The notes under the pieces: generated by a model
Database searches by the model: none
What the model was told of the DNA's origin: nothing
Seen by the model: only the letters and a program-made list of their open reading frames with translations
Assembly (NCBI GenBank): GCA_009843505.1
Contig: VYDI01000040.1
Coordinates: 124,001-188,000 of the forward strand
Direction: 5' to 3'
Length of the DNA stretch: 64,000 nucleotides
Origin: Holophagales bacterium
Lineage (GTDB): Bacteria > Acidobacteriota > Thermoanaerobaculia > Multivoradales > Multivoraceae
Made by a program: the position numbers and the translations under genes
Part shown: positions 51,961 to 60,468 of the stretch, one piece after another
How the letters are laid out: every line of letters starts with the position of its first letter
Position numbering within the stretch: the first letter of the stretch is position 1

Positions 51961-53055
51961 CTAGTCCAACATGCCCTGAACCGCGAGCTGGCGCAGGCCG
52001 TGGTCGGCCAGCACGAGCGCGATCATCGCCTCGCCCATCGGCACGAAACGCGGTAGCAGGCAGGGGTCGTGGCGGCCCTTGGTCGCGATCGTCGTTGGCT
52101 CGCCGGCCCGGGTTACCGTGTCCTGGGGCTGCGGAAGGCTGCTGGTCGGCTTGACGGCGCAGCGCAGCACGATCGGCTGGCCTGAGGAGATGCCGCCCAG
52201 CATGCCGCCGTGGCGGTTTCCGCGAGTGGCGACGCGCCCTTCCCGCATCTCGAACGGATCGTTGTTCTCGCTGCCGCGGGCGGTCGCCACACTGAACCCG
52301 GCGCCGTACTCGACGCCGAGCACCGCCGGCAGGCTGAAGAGCGCCTTGCCCAGGTCCGCCTTCAGCTTGTCGAAGACCGGCTCGCCCCAGCCAGGGGGCA
52401 CGCCGGTGGCGACGAGTTCCGAGATGCCGCCGACGGAGTCGCGCTCCGAGCGCATCCGCTCGATCAGCTCCGCCATCCGCGCCGCGGCCTCCCCGTCCGG
52501 GCAGCGCACCGGGTTCGCCTCGACCTGCTCCAGGGTCACTGCGGCAGGGTCATCGATCCGCCCCTCGATGTCGCCGATGCTCTTCACGTAGCCGACGATC
52601 CCGACGCCCCAGCGCTCCCGCAGGAGCTTCTTCGCCACCGCCGCCGCAGCCACCCGCACCGAGGTCTCGCGGGCGCTCGAACGGCCGCCGCCCCGGTAGT
52701 CGCGGAAGCCGTACTTCGCGTCGAACGTGTAGTCGGCGTGGCCCGGTCGGTACTTCTCCCTGATCTCGCTGTAGTCCCTGGGCCGCTGGTCGCGGTTCTC
52801 GATCAGGAAGGCAATCGGCGTGCCGGTCGTCCTGCCCTCGAACACGCCGGACAGGATGCGGGCCTCGTCCGGCTCCATGCGCTGCGTGGTCAGCTTCGAC
52901 TGCCCCGGCCGGCGACGGTCGAGGTCCGGCTGCAGGTCCGCCTCGGACAGTTCGAGGCCCGGCGGCACTCCGTCCAGGATGCCGACGTAGCCCGGCCCGT
53001 GGCTCTCGCCGGCCGTGGTCAGCCGCAGCGCGGTTCCGAACGTGTTCCCAGCCAT
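51961..53055 (-). CDS. aroC: Chorismate synthase
   Basis: The 364-residue protein has GESHGPGYVGILDGVPPG near the N-terminus, RRRPGQSKLTTQRMEPDEARILSGVFEG, GHADYTFDAKYGFRDYRGGGRSSARET and GGMLGGISSGQPI, all diagnostic of AroC. It converts EPSP to chorismate with reduced FMN. The ATG at 53055 gives the standard N-terminus MAGNTFG; longer frames add unrelated residues. The deoC gene is divergent. Confidence 0.96.
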   Translation of the reverse strand: MAGNTFGTALRLTTAGESHGPGYVGILDGVPPGLELSEADLQPDLDRRRPGQSKLTTQRMEPDEARILSGVFEGRTTGTPIAFLIENRDQRPRDYSEIREKYRPGHADYTFDAKYGFRDYRGGGRSSARETSVRVAAAAVAKKLLRERWGVGIVGYVKSIGDIEGRIDDPAAVTLEQVEANPVRCPDGEAAARMAELIERMRSERDSVGGISELVATGVPPGWGEPVFDKLKADLGKALFSLPAVLGVEYGAGFSVATARGSENNDPFEMREGRVATRGNRHGGMLGGISSGQPIVLRCAVKPTSSLPQPQDTVTRAGEPTTIATKGRHDPCLLPRFVPMGEAMIALVLADHGLRQLAVQGMLD

Positions 53056-53113
53056 GACACGAGGACTCTGCCACAGCCCCGCCGCAAGCCGAACCGGCGT
53101 AGACTGACGGGTG

Positions 53114-54019
53114 ATGCAGACGTCGACTGCCACCGCGTCATTCGAGTCGCCGCCAATCGATGCCGTCGGCGTCGAGGAGCGGGTGGCGAGGCTCTGCTCG
53201 CGCTCGATCAAGAAGGACGCCAAGCTCCAGGCGCTCCACCTGACCCTCTCGATGATCGACCTGACGACGCTCGAGGGCGCCGACTCGGAGGGCAAGGTGC
53301 GGCAGCTCTGCGCCAAGGCGCTCCAGCTTCACGCGGCGTTGCCCGATCTGCCTCACGTGGCCGCGGTCTGCGTGTACCCGGCGCTGGTCGGCGTCGCCAA
53401 ACGGGCGCTCGAGGGCAGCGGGATCAACGTCGCCTCGGTCGCGACCAGCTTTCCCGCCGGTCAGGCGCCGATCGAGATCAAGCTGCTGGAGGTGCGGAAG
53501 GCGGTCGAGGCCGGCGCCGACGAGGTGGACATGGTGATTTCCCGCGGCCGCTTCCTGGCCGGCGACTTCGCCTACACCTCGGACGAGATCGCCTCGGTCA
53601 AGGAGGCCTGCGGCGAAGCACACCTCAAGGTGATCCTCGAAACCGGAGAGCTCGGCACCCTCGACGCCGTGCGCCGCGCTTCGGACCTGGCGATGCGCTC
53701 CGGCGCCGACTTCATCAAGACCTCCACCGGCAAGATCAAGCCGGCCGCCACAATGCCCGTCGTGCTGGTCATGCTGGAGGCGATCCGCGACCACTACCTG
53801 CGCACCGGCGAGAAGATCGGCATGAAGCCGGCCGGCGGCATCTCGACCGCCAAGGACGCGATCCGGCACCTGGTCATGGTGCGTGAGACGCTCGGCCAGG
53901 ACTGGCTCGATCCCGACCTGTACCGGTTCGGGGCGAGTTCACTCGCGAACGATGTCCTGCGCCAGATCGTCAAGCAGCGAAGCGGCATCTACCAGTCGTT
54001 CGACGACTTCTCGCTCTGA
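53114..54019 (+). CDS. deoC: Deoxyribose-phosphate aldolase
   Basis: The 301-residue class I aldolase has HLTLSMIDLTTLEG, VAAVCVYPALVG, EVDMVISRGRFL, KVILETGEL and FIKTSTGKI with the Schiff-base Lys, then IGMKPAGGIS. It cleaves 2-deoxyribose 5-phosphate to glyceraldehyde 3-phosphate and acetaldehyde. Two aldehyde dehydrogenase genes follow within 20 bp, which would oxidise the aldehyde product. GTG 53111 precedes the ATG and is an alternative start. Confidence 0.94.
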   Translation: MQTSTATASFESPPIDAVGVEERVARLCSRSIKKDAKLQALHLTLSMIDLTTLEGADSEGKVRQLCAKALQLHAALPDLPHVAAVCVYPALVGVAKRALEGSGINVASVATSFPAGQAPIEIKLLEVRKAVEAGADEVDMVISRGRFLAGDFAYTSDEIASVKEACGEAHLKVILETGELGTLDAVRRASDLAMRSGADFIKTSTGKIKPAATMPVVLVMLEAIRDHYLRTGEKIGMKPAGGISTAKDAIRHLVMVRETLGQDWLDPDLYRFGASSLANDVLRQIVKQRSGIYQSFDDFSL

Positions 54020-54038
54020 GCGCGCGGCGGCCAGAACC

Positions 54039-55556
54039 ATGACGGACTCCACCCCATCGACCGGACTCACGGCTCCGAAGCTCCGCCTCGGCATCCGCGA
54101 CGGTAGCGACGACGGCTGGGGCTACGCGCCGGCGCCGGAGTCGACCGACCACGTCGAACTGCGCGACCGCTACGGCCTGTTCATCGACGGGGAGTTCGTG
54201 GACGCAGGCGACGGCCGGACGTTCGAGACGGCGAACCCTGCCACCGAGGAGAAGATCGCGGACGTCGCCCTGGCCTCCGACGCCGACGTCGACGCCGCCG
54301 TGGCGGCCGCCCGGCGCGCCTACGAGGAGGTCTGGTCGCAGCTTGCGCCGCGGGAGCGCGGCAAATACGTCTACCGAATCGCCCGGGTGCTCCAGGAGCG
54401 GGGCCGCGAACTCGCGATCACCGAGTCGCTCGACGGCGGCAAGCCGATCCGCGAGTCGCGGGACGTCGACATCCCGCTAGCTGCCGCGCACTTCTTCTAC
54501 TACGCCGGCTGGGCCGACAAGCTGGACTACGCCTTCCCTGGCCGCGGCGCCCGCGCGCTCGGTGTCGCCGGCCAGGTCATCCCCTGGAACTTCCCGCTGC
54601 TGATGGCGGCCTGGAAGATCGCGCCCGCCATCGCGGCCGGCAACACGGTCGTGCTCAAGCCGGCGGAGACGACGCCGCTCACCGCGCTCAAGCTGGCCGA
54701 GATCATCCGCGACGCGGGCGTACCGCCGGGCGTGGTCAACATCGTCACCGGCGCCGGCGAGACCGGCGCGGCGGTCGTCCAGCACGACGACGTCGACAAG
54801 GTCGCCTTCACCGGTTCCACCGAGGTCGGCAAGCTGATCCGGCGCGCGCTCGCCGGCAGCGGCAGGCACTACACCCTGGAACTCGGCGGCAAGGCGGCCA
54901 ACCTGGTGTTCGAGGACGCCGCCGTCGACCAGGCGGTCGAGGGGATCGTCAACGGCATCTTCTTCAACCAGGGCCACGTCTGCTGCGCCGGGTCCCGGCT
55001 GCTCGTCCAGGAGTCCGTCGCCGACGAAGTGATCTCCAAGCTGAAGGACCGGATGGAGACCCTGATCGTCGGCGACCCGCTCGACAAGAACACGGACATC
55101 GGCGCGATCAACTCCCGCGCCCAGCTCGACAAGATCGAGGAGTACCTGGAGATCGGCGAAGCGGAGGGCGCCGAGCCCTTCCAGACCTCGTGCCCCGTAC
55201 CCGAGCGCGGCTACTGGTGCCGGCCGACCCTGTTCCTGCACGCATCCCAGTCGCACCGGGTGGTCCAGGAGGAGATCTTCGGTCCGGTGCTGGCAGTGCA
55301 AACGTTTCGCACCGTGGACGAAGGCATCGCGATGGCGAACAACACGCCCTACGGCCTCTCGGGCGGGGTCTGGAGCGACAAGGGCGCGAAGGCGTTCCGG
55401 GTCACCAGCCGGATCCGGGCCGGCGTGCTGTGGGCGAACACCTACAACAAGTTCGATCCGACCGCCCCGTTCGGCGGCTACAAGGAGAGCGGCATCGGCC
55501 GGGAGGGCGGGCTCGCCGGCCTCCACGCCTACCTGCAACCGGAGGCAGCGGCATGA
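54039..55556 (+). CDS. Aldehyde dehydrogenase (full length)
   Basis: The 505-residue NAD(P)-dependent enzyme has PWNFPLLMAAWKIAPAIAAGN, LELGGKAANLVFEDA with the general-base Glu, and the catalytic Cys in NQGHVCCAGSR; the C-terminal region FGGYKESGIGREGG is standard. It follows deoC by 19 bp and its stop overlaps the next, half-length paralogue. The substrate is probably the acetaldehyde from DeoC, by context. Confidence 0.92.
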   Translation: MTDSTPSTGLTAPKLRLGIRDGSDDGWGYAPAPESTDHVELRDRYGLFIDGEFVDAGDGRTFETANPATEEKIADVALASDADVDAAVAAARRAYEEVWSQLAPRERGKYVYRIARVLQERGRELAITESLDGGKPIRESRDVDIPLAAAHFFYYAGWADKLDYAFPGRGARALGVAGQVIPWNFPLLMAAWKIAPAIAAGNTVVLKPAETTPLTALKLAEIIRDAGVPPGVVNIVTGAGETGAAVVQHDDVDKVAFTGSTEVGKLIRRALAGSGRHYTLELGGKAANLVFEDAAVDQAVEGIVNGIFFNQGHVCCAGSRLLVQESVADEVISKLKDRMETLIVGDPLDKNTDIGAINSRAQLDKIEEYLEIGEAEGAEPFQTSCPVPERGYWCRPTLFLHASQSHRVVQEEIFGPVLAVQTFRTVDEGIAMANNTPYGLSGGVWSDKGAKAFRVTSRIRAGVLWANTYNKFDPTAPFGGYKESGIGREGGLAGLHAYLQPEAAA

Positions 55557-56431
55557 GCGAGCGACGACCCGCCGCCGCGGCCGACCGGCTCCCCGTGCTC
55601 AAGACCCACAAGGTCTACGTAGCCGGCAAGTTTCCCCGCTCCGAGTCGGGACGCTTCGACCGGGCGCTCGCGCCCGACGGCACGCCGATCGCGAACATCT
55701 GCCGCTGCTCGCGCAAGGACGTCCGGGACGCCGTGACCGCGGCCCGCGCCGCGCAGGCCGGATGGGCCGCCCGCACCGCCTACAACCGGGGCCAGATCCT
55801 CTACCGGATCGCCGAGATGCTGGAAGGCCGGAGCGGGCAGTTCGAGGCCCTGCTGGCTGCCGGCGGCACCGCGCCGGACGAAGCCGCGGTCGAAGTCCAG
55901 GCCTCCACCGACCGGCTCCTCCACTATGCCGGCTGGACCGACAAGTTCCAGCAGGTGTTCTCCAGCGTCAACCCGGTCGCGACGTCGCACTTCAACTTCT
56001 CGATCCTCGAGCCGATGGGCGTCGTCGGCGTGCTCGCGCCCGAGTCGCCGCTGCTCGGCCTCGTTTCCTCCATCGCCCCCGCGATCGCCGGCGGCAACAC
56101 GACCGTCGTCCTGGTCACCGGCGGCCAGCCGCTTCCGGCCACGACCTTCGGCGAAGTCCTGAACTCCTCCGACGTGCCCGGCGGCGTCGTCAACATCCTG
56201 ACCGGCCGCCGGGACGAGATGCTCGCGCCGCTCGCCGCGCACCGCGACGTCGATGCCCTGCTCCTCTGCTCGCCGGACCCGGACGTCGCCAGGTCCGCCG
56301 AGATCGAAGCGGTTCACAACCTCAAGCGCGCCGCGGTGCGGCCCCACGAGGACTGGGCCGACGTCCAGAGTCCCTACGAGATCACCGACCTGCAGGAAGT
56401 GAAGACGACATGGCATCCGATCGGGAGTTGA
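55553..56431 (+). CDS. Half-length aldehyde dehydrogenase paralogue lacking the catalytic domain
   Basis: The 292-residue protein matches the N-terminal cofactor-binding half of aldehyde dehydrogenases (KTHKVYVAGKFPRSESGRFDR, LHYAGWTDKFQQVFSSVNP, ILEPMGVVGVLAPESPLLGL). It ends before the Glu and Cys of the catalytic domain, and the nicotinamide-contact PWNFP is APESP. It therefore cannot be a normal enzyme. Its close coupling to the full-length gene (ATGA) suggests that it is a structural subunit and not simple decay; the frame is intact and host-like. Confidence 0.85.
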   Translation: MSERRPAAAADRLPVLKTHKVYVAGKFPRSESGRFDRALAPDGTPIANICRCSRKDVRDAVTAARAAQAGWAARTAYNRGQILYRIAEMLEGRSGQFEALLAAGGTAPDEAAVEVQASTDRLLHYAGWTDKFQQVFSSVNPVATSHFNFSILEPMGVVGVLAPESPLLGLVSSIAPAIAGGNTTVVLVTGGQPLPATTFGEVLNSSDVPGGVVNILTGRRDEMLAPLAAHRDVDALLLCSPDPDVARSAEIEAVHNLKRAAVRPHEDWADVQSPYEITDLQEVKTTWHPIGS

Positions 56432-56892
56432 CCGGCGACACGGTCGAGGGAACGTCCGGGCAGCCCCCCGCGCCACCCGAAACCGGCGAGATGGAGCTCC
56501 CTCTCCACGCCCGGAACCGCGCCGCCGAGATCGTCCGGTCCCCGGACAAGCTCCGTGAGATGGTCGCTGAAGCGAGGGAGAAGGCCGACTCCGCTGGCGG
56601 CGCCACGAGCCCGCTCAGCGGTGTGATCGAAGACCTGAAGACGATGTTCGACCTGCTCCGAGCGGTAGCGCGCGGCGACTACCGTCTCCGGAAGGAGACC
56701 CTGATCCTGATCGCCGGCGCGGTCCTCTACTTCGTCATCCCCATTGACGTCATCCCCGACTTCATCCCGGTGGCCGGCTTCATCGACGACGCCGCGGTCA
56801 TCGCCTGGGTCGTCAAGACCTGCAAGACGGAGATCGATCTGTTCAGGGCGCTGACCGGGGGCGACGACGCGCCCGAACCGGACGTCGCCTAG
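56410..56892 (+). CDS. DUF1232 (YkvA-like) membrane protein
   Basis: The 160-residue protein has a disordered acidic N-terminus (residues 1-60) and then DYRLRKETLILIAGAVLYFVIPIDVIPDFIPVAGFIDDAAVI, the DUF1232 hallmark, which forms a short membrane hairpin. Function is unknown. The ATG lies 19 bp inside the end of the preceding gene, in another frame, so it is co-transcribed with the deoC group. Confidence 0.88.
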   Translation: MASDRELTGDTVEGTSGQPPAPPETGEMELPLHARNRAAEIVRSPDKLREMVAEAREKADSAGGATSPLSGVIEDLKTMFDLLRAVARGDYRLRKETLILIAGAVLYFVIPIDVIPDFIPVAGFIDDAAVIAWVVKTCKTEIDLFRALTGGDDAPEPDVA

Positions 56893-56903
56893 AACCGCGG
56901 CTC

Positions 56904-58115
56904 CTACAACGAAGCGGCGCTGTGGTAAGCCCGCGCGACCCAGGCCATGAGCTGGGCGCACAGCAGGCCGAGCGGCGTGCCGACCAGGTTGCCGAGGACG
57001 CCCATCAGCACCCCGACCGCCGCAAGCGCGGGCTGAAACACGCCGGCGACAACCGGGGTCGAGATGACGCCGCCGACGTTGCCCATGCTGCCGGTCGCGA
57101 ACAGGAAGATCGGCGCGCGCAGGAGGCGCATCGCGAGGAACAGGCAGGCGACGTGGATGCCGATCCAGACGACGCCGACGGCCAGCACCAGAGGCGCCTC
57201 GGCAATGGCGGCGAGGTCGCCGCCCGCGCCCATCGTCGCGACCATCAGGTAGAGGCCGCCGTAGGCCACGGGCGTCGCTCCCCGATGTTCGAGACGACGA
57301 ACCGGCGTGAAGGACAGCGCGAGGCCAACCGCGACGACCAGCAGGATGCCCCAGGTGAAGTGGGACAGCACCGAGCCGACCTGGGGCAGCAGCTCTCCGC
57401 CGCGCATGCAGAGCCAGCTCGCCACCAGGCCGACGCCGAGCATGGAGGCGAAGGCAGGCAGCGTGATCGGCCGCGCGTTCTCCGCCTGAACCTGCTGCAG
57501 CCGCTGGTTCAGCGCGTCGAGTTCTTCGCGGCGCGCCCGGTTCCAGCGGTCGATCCGGTTCTGGTAGCCGCTGAGCAGGATGACGATCGACATCCAGCCG
57601 TAGCCGACGACCGAGTCGACGATGATCATCGGGGAGAAGACGTCGTCGGGAGCGCCGACGCCCTCCTTGATCGCGATCATGTTCGAGAGGCCGCCTATCC
57701 AGGAGCCGGAAAGCGCACCCAGGCCCTTCCAGATCTGCGGGTCGTCGAGGAACGGCTGGAAGATGGCCAGCGCGATCGGTCCACCGATCACGATGCCGAC
57801 GGACCCCGACAGCAGCATCGCCGCCGCCAGCGGCCCCAGGCGCCTGATCGCCGGCACGTCGGTCGCCAGCACCAGGAGGAGCAGCGAGCACGGCATCAGG
57901 TAGTCCGTGCACCAGTCGTAGAAGGGCGACTCGGCCGGCGTGATGCCGGCGGTGGTGAGCACCACCGGCAGCAGGTAGATCCAGACGATCGGCGGCAGAT
58001 ACCTGAAGAGCCAGTCGAAGGGCCGCGTCTGCGCCAGCACGAAGATCAGGGCCACGAAGCCGGCGAAGAAAACGAGCAGCGCGGTCGGGTCGTTGATCAG
58101 CGCCTGCTCCGCCAT
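56904..58115 (-). CDS. DUF819-family integral membrane protein
   Basis: The 403-residue protein has about 10-12 hydrophobic segments, repeated in two halves, with PCSLLLLVLATDVPAIRRLGPLA and GSWIGGLSNMIAIKEGVGAPDDVFSPMIIVDSVVGYGWM typical of DUF819 (YjcL-like). A charged loop with a short coiled coil (RIDRWNRARREELDALNQRLQQVQ) joins the halves. Substrate unknown; a transporter of the bile-acid/arsenite-type superfamily is likely. The gene converges on the DUF1232 gene. Confidence 0.85.
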   Translation of the reverse strand: MAEQALINDPTALLVFFAGFVALIFVLAQTRPFDWLFRYLPPIVWIYLLPVVLTTAGITPAESPFYDWCTDYLMPCSLLLLVLATDVPAIRRLGPLAAAMLLSGSVGIVIGGPIALAIFQPFLDDPQIWKGLGALSGSWIGGLSNMIAIKEGVGAPDDVFSPMIIVDSVVGYGWMSIVILLSGYQNRIDRWNRARREELDALNQRLQQVQAENARPITLPAFASMLGVGLVASWLCMRGGELLPQVGSVLSHFTWGILLVVAVGLALSFTPVRRLEHRGATPVAYGGLYLMVATMGAGGDLAAIAEAPLVLAVGVVWIGIHVACLFLAMRLLRAPIFLFATGSMGNVGGVISTPVVAGVFQPALAAVGVLMGVLGNLVGTPLGLLCAQLMAWVARAYHSAASL

Positions 58116-58171
58116 CGCGGGCGAGTCTATGAGCTTGCGACGCGGCTGGCTGTCGGCTTGGGACCCGTGTG

Positions 58172-58188
58172 CTAATGTCTGTCATTAG
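58172..58188. promoter_or_regulatory. Inverted repeat upstream of the metallo-hydrolase gene
   Basis: CTAATG (58172-58177) and CATTAG (58183-58188) form a perfect 6-bp inverted repeat with spacer TCTGT. It lies in the divergent spacer between the DUF819 gene and the metallo-hydrolase, 53 bp before the latter's ATG, in an AT-richer patch, and may be an operator. Confidence 0.4.
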
Positions 58189-58241
58189 ACCTGTTCCGGC
58201 GCCACCCATCCCGGGCCTGACCAGCCAGGAGAGCTTCGCCC

Positions 58242-59285
58242 ATGAAACATCGCACAGCGGCCATCGTGTCCGCACTGACGGCGACCTTCCTGCTTCTGAG
58301 TTCCGCCGCCGCTGCCCAGTTCGGAAACCTGCCGCCCAACCGGTCGTCACTGCTCGACGACGGCGCCCTCCACGTCGTCATCTGCGGCAGCGGGTCGCCG
58401 CTTCCTAGCGTCGAGCGTGCCGGACCCTGCACGGCGGTGATCGCCGGCGGGCGGATGTTCCTGATCGACGTCGGTCCCGGGTCGACCGAGAACCTGCGGC
58501 TCTGGGGACTGCCGGTCGGCAGCCTGGCCGGGGTGCTCCTGACCCACTTCCACTCCGATCACATCGGAGAACTCGGCGAGGTCGTCTTCGCGAGCTGGAC
58601 CGGCGGCCGGGCCGTGCCCCTCGACGTCTACGGTCCCCTGGGCGTCGAACAGGTCGTCGCCGGCTTTCAGACGGCCTATGAACTCGACGTCTCCTACCGG
58701 GTCGCTCACCACGGCGCCGACCTGCTCCCGCCGGACGGCGGCAAGACGAACGCGCACACCATCGAACTCGCCGAGGACGCGCCCTCGCGCGTCTTCTACG
58801 ACGAGGACGGCCTCAGGATCACGGCGTTCCTGGTCGAGCATGAACCGATCTCGCCGGCGCTCGGCTACCGCATCGACTACGGCGGCCGCTCGGTCGTGGT
58901 TAGCGGCGACACGATCCGCTCGGCGAACGTGGAGGCGGCGAGCCAGGGCGTCGACGTCCTGGTCCACGAGGTCCTGTCCGGCGCTCTGATCGGCGGGGCG
59001 GCGCAGGCGCTGGAAAGCGCCGGCAATGAACGGACCGCGAAGATGCTCCGGGACACGCTCGACTACCACACCTTCCCGGCCGACGTGCATGCCCTCGCCG
59101 CCGACGCGCAGGTCAAGCTCCTCGTGCTGAGCCATCTCGTACCGCCCCTGCCCGCGGCGCAGGCCGAAGGCGTGTTCATGCGCGGCCGTGCCGAGGACGC
59201 GCCGAACGATGCGGTCGTCGCCGCCGACGGCATGCACATCGCGCTGCCCGCCAACAGCGACGAGCGGACGATCGAGAACTTCTAG
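58242..59285 (+). CDS. Exported metallo-beta-lactamase-fold hydrolase
   Basis: The 347-residue protein has a signal peptide (residues 1-26, ending AAAQF) and the MBL core: THFHSDHIGEL for metal binding, VVVSGDT as the later Asp, and LVLSHLVPP for the last His. The layout resembles RNase Z-like or arylsulfatase-like MBL proteins. Location in the periplasm or outside makes a small-molecule esterase or sulfatase more likely than an RNase. GGAGAG lies about 9 bp before the ATG. Confidence 0.88.
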   Translation: MKHRTAAIVSALTATFLLLSSAAAAQFGNLPPNRSSLLDDGALHVVICGSGSPLPSVERAGPCTAVIAGGRMFLIDVGPGSTENLRLWGLPVGSLAGVLLTHFHSDHIGELGEVVFASWTGGRAVPLDVYGPLGVEQVVAGFQTAYELDVSYRVAHHGADLLPPDGGKTNAHTIELAEDAPSRVFYDEDGLRITAFLVEHEPISPALGYRIDYGGRSVVVSGDTIRSANVEAASQGVDVLVHEVLSGALIGGAAQALESAGNERTAKMLRDTLDYHTFPADVHALAADAQVKLLVLSHLVPPLPAAQAEGVFMRGRAEDAPNDAVVAADGMHIALPANSDERTIENF

Positions 59286-59367
59286 ACGCTCCCTGGAGGC
59301 CCTGGAAAACGCAGCGTCCTGGCCTCATCCGGCGCACAGCGCCCGGCGGCCGCGCTAGCCTCATACC

Positions 59368-60153
59368 GTGACGAACTACGCAGCCGAACTCGAGTTCGCG
59401 GTCGAGACCGCCTGGATCGCCGGCCAGTTGACGTTCGAGTTCTTCCGTCTCGGCGTCGACCCGGAACTCAAGAGCGACATGACGCCGGTCACCGAGGCCG
59501 ACCGGGGCGCCGAGGAACTGATCCGTTCACGGATCGCCGAGGCCTTTCCCGGCGACCTCGTCGTCGGCGAAGAGTTCGGGGCAGGTGGCGGCGAGTCTGC
59601 CTCGGAAGCCGCTTCGAAACGCCACTGGTACGTCGACCCGATCGACGGTACCCGTTCCTTCGTCCGTGGCGTGCCGCTCTACGGGATCCTGATCGGCCTG
59701 GAGGTCGATGGAAGGGTCGAAGTCGGCGTCGCCCACTTCCCGGGCATCGGCGAGACGGTAGCGGCGGCTTCCGGCCGGGGCTGCACGCTGAACGGCGAGC
59801 CGGCGCAGGTCCGCGAAACACCCAGCCTCGCCGACGGCTACGTCTCCTTTGGTGACCCGGGACTCTTCGTCGACCCCCGCCACCAACAGGCATGGCAGCG
59901 GATGATGGACGGCACCGCCTACCGCGTCGGCTGGTCCGATGCCTACGGCCACGCCCTGGTCGCTACCGGACGGCTGGAACTGATGGTCGACCCGAAGATG
60001 AGCGCCTGGGACTGCGGACCGTTCCCCGTCATCCTCCGCGAGGCCGGCGGCTACTTCGGCGACTGGGACGGCAACGAGACGATCCACGGCGACCGGGCGT
60101 TCAGCACCACCCGCCGGCTGCTGCCCGAGGTCCTGGAACTGCTCGCCGACTAA
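59368..60153 (+). CDS. Inositol monophosphatase-family phosphatase (histidinol-phosphatase-like)
   Basis: The 261-residue protein has LVVGEEFG, YVDPIDGTRSFVRG and MSAWDCGPFPVILREAGG, the metal-binding motifs of Li-sensitive phosphatases. The Arg-Ser-Phe after DGT is as in HisN-type histidinol phosphatases. A sugar or histidinol phosphate is the likely substrate. The GTG at 59368 gives the standard start. A REP-like hairpin follows the stop. Confidence 0.87.
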   Translation: MTNYAAELEFAVETAWIAGQLTFEFFRLGVDPELKSDMTPVTEADRGAEELIRSRIAEAFPGDLVVGEEFGAGGGESASEAASKRHWYVDPIDGTRSFVRGVPLYGILIGLEVDGRVEVGVAHFPGIGETVAAASGRGCTLNGEPAQVRETPSLADGYVSFGDPGLFVDPRHQQAWQRMMDGTAYRVGWSDAYGHALVATGRLELMVDPKMSAWDCGPFPVILREAGGYFGDWDGNETIHGDRAFSTTRRLLPEVLELLAD

Positions 60154-60175
60154 ACCGCCGACCCACCGAAGTGTC

Positions 60176-60203
60176 GGTGCGCCGGCCCCCTGGCCGGCAT
60201 CCG
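60176..60203. terminator. REP-like hairpin at a convergent gene end (copy 3, covarying stem)
   Basis: GCCGGCC (60181-60187), loop CCCT, GGCCGGC (60192-60198), flanked by GGTGC and ATCCG. Relative to copies 1 and 2 the closing base pair is changed on both sides (G-C to C-G), which keeps pairing. Convergent genes flank it. Confidence 0.6.
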
Positions 60204-60216
60204 CCGGGGGCGGTCC

Positions 60217-60468
60217 TCAGCCTCCCGGCGGCTCGTCGCCGTCCTCCAACGGACCAGCGACACAACTCAGCAGTTCCTTCACCTCGTCCAGGCGGTTGTC
60301 CGGCACGCAGAGCTTCACCGGCACCGGGGACTTGCCCATCATCCCCATGCCGAACATGCCGACTCCGGCGCTCTGCACCAGGAACGGAATGTCGTACTGG
60401 TCCAGGGCGTGGCCGATCGTTTCGGCCTCGAGCCGGGAATCGAAGGTCGCGAGTTCGACGAACTTCAT
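60217..60468 (-). CDS. DUF2007-like small protein
   Basis: The 83-residue product matches DUF2007 (putative signal-transducing protein): KFVELATFDSRLEAETIGHALDQYDIPFLVQ then VPVKLCVPDNRLDEVKELL. Function is unknown, a regulatory ferredoxin-like fold is expected. Its ATG overlaps the stop of the MaoC gene upstream by 4 bp. A Gly/Met-rich loop (GVGMFGMGMMGK) is unusual. Confidence 0.83.
   Translation of the reverse strand: MKFVELATFDSRLEAETIGHALDQYDIPFLVQSAGVGMFGMGMMGKSPVPVKLCVPDNRLDEVKELLSCVAGPLEDGDEPPGG

Noticed and set aside
52210..53886. 558-codon plus-strand frame across aroC and deoC
   Set aside because: Runs antisense to aroC and then out of frame through deoC; no coherent protein.
55553..56431. 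Second aldehyde dehydrogenase as frameshifted pseudogene
   Set aside because: No continuation of the catalytic domain was found in any frame downstream; the next gene begins at once and is intact, so it is a genuine short gene.
56922..58175. 417-codon frame antisense to the DUF819 gene
   Set aside because: Low-complexity Arg/Asp/His/Gln-rich translation with no domain; shadow of the membrane protein on the minus strand.
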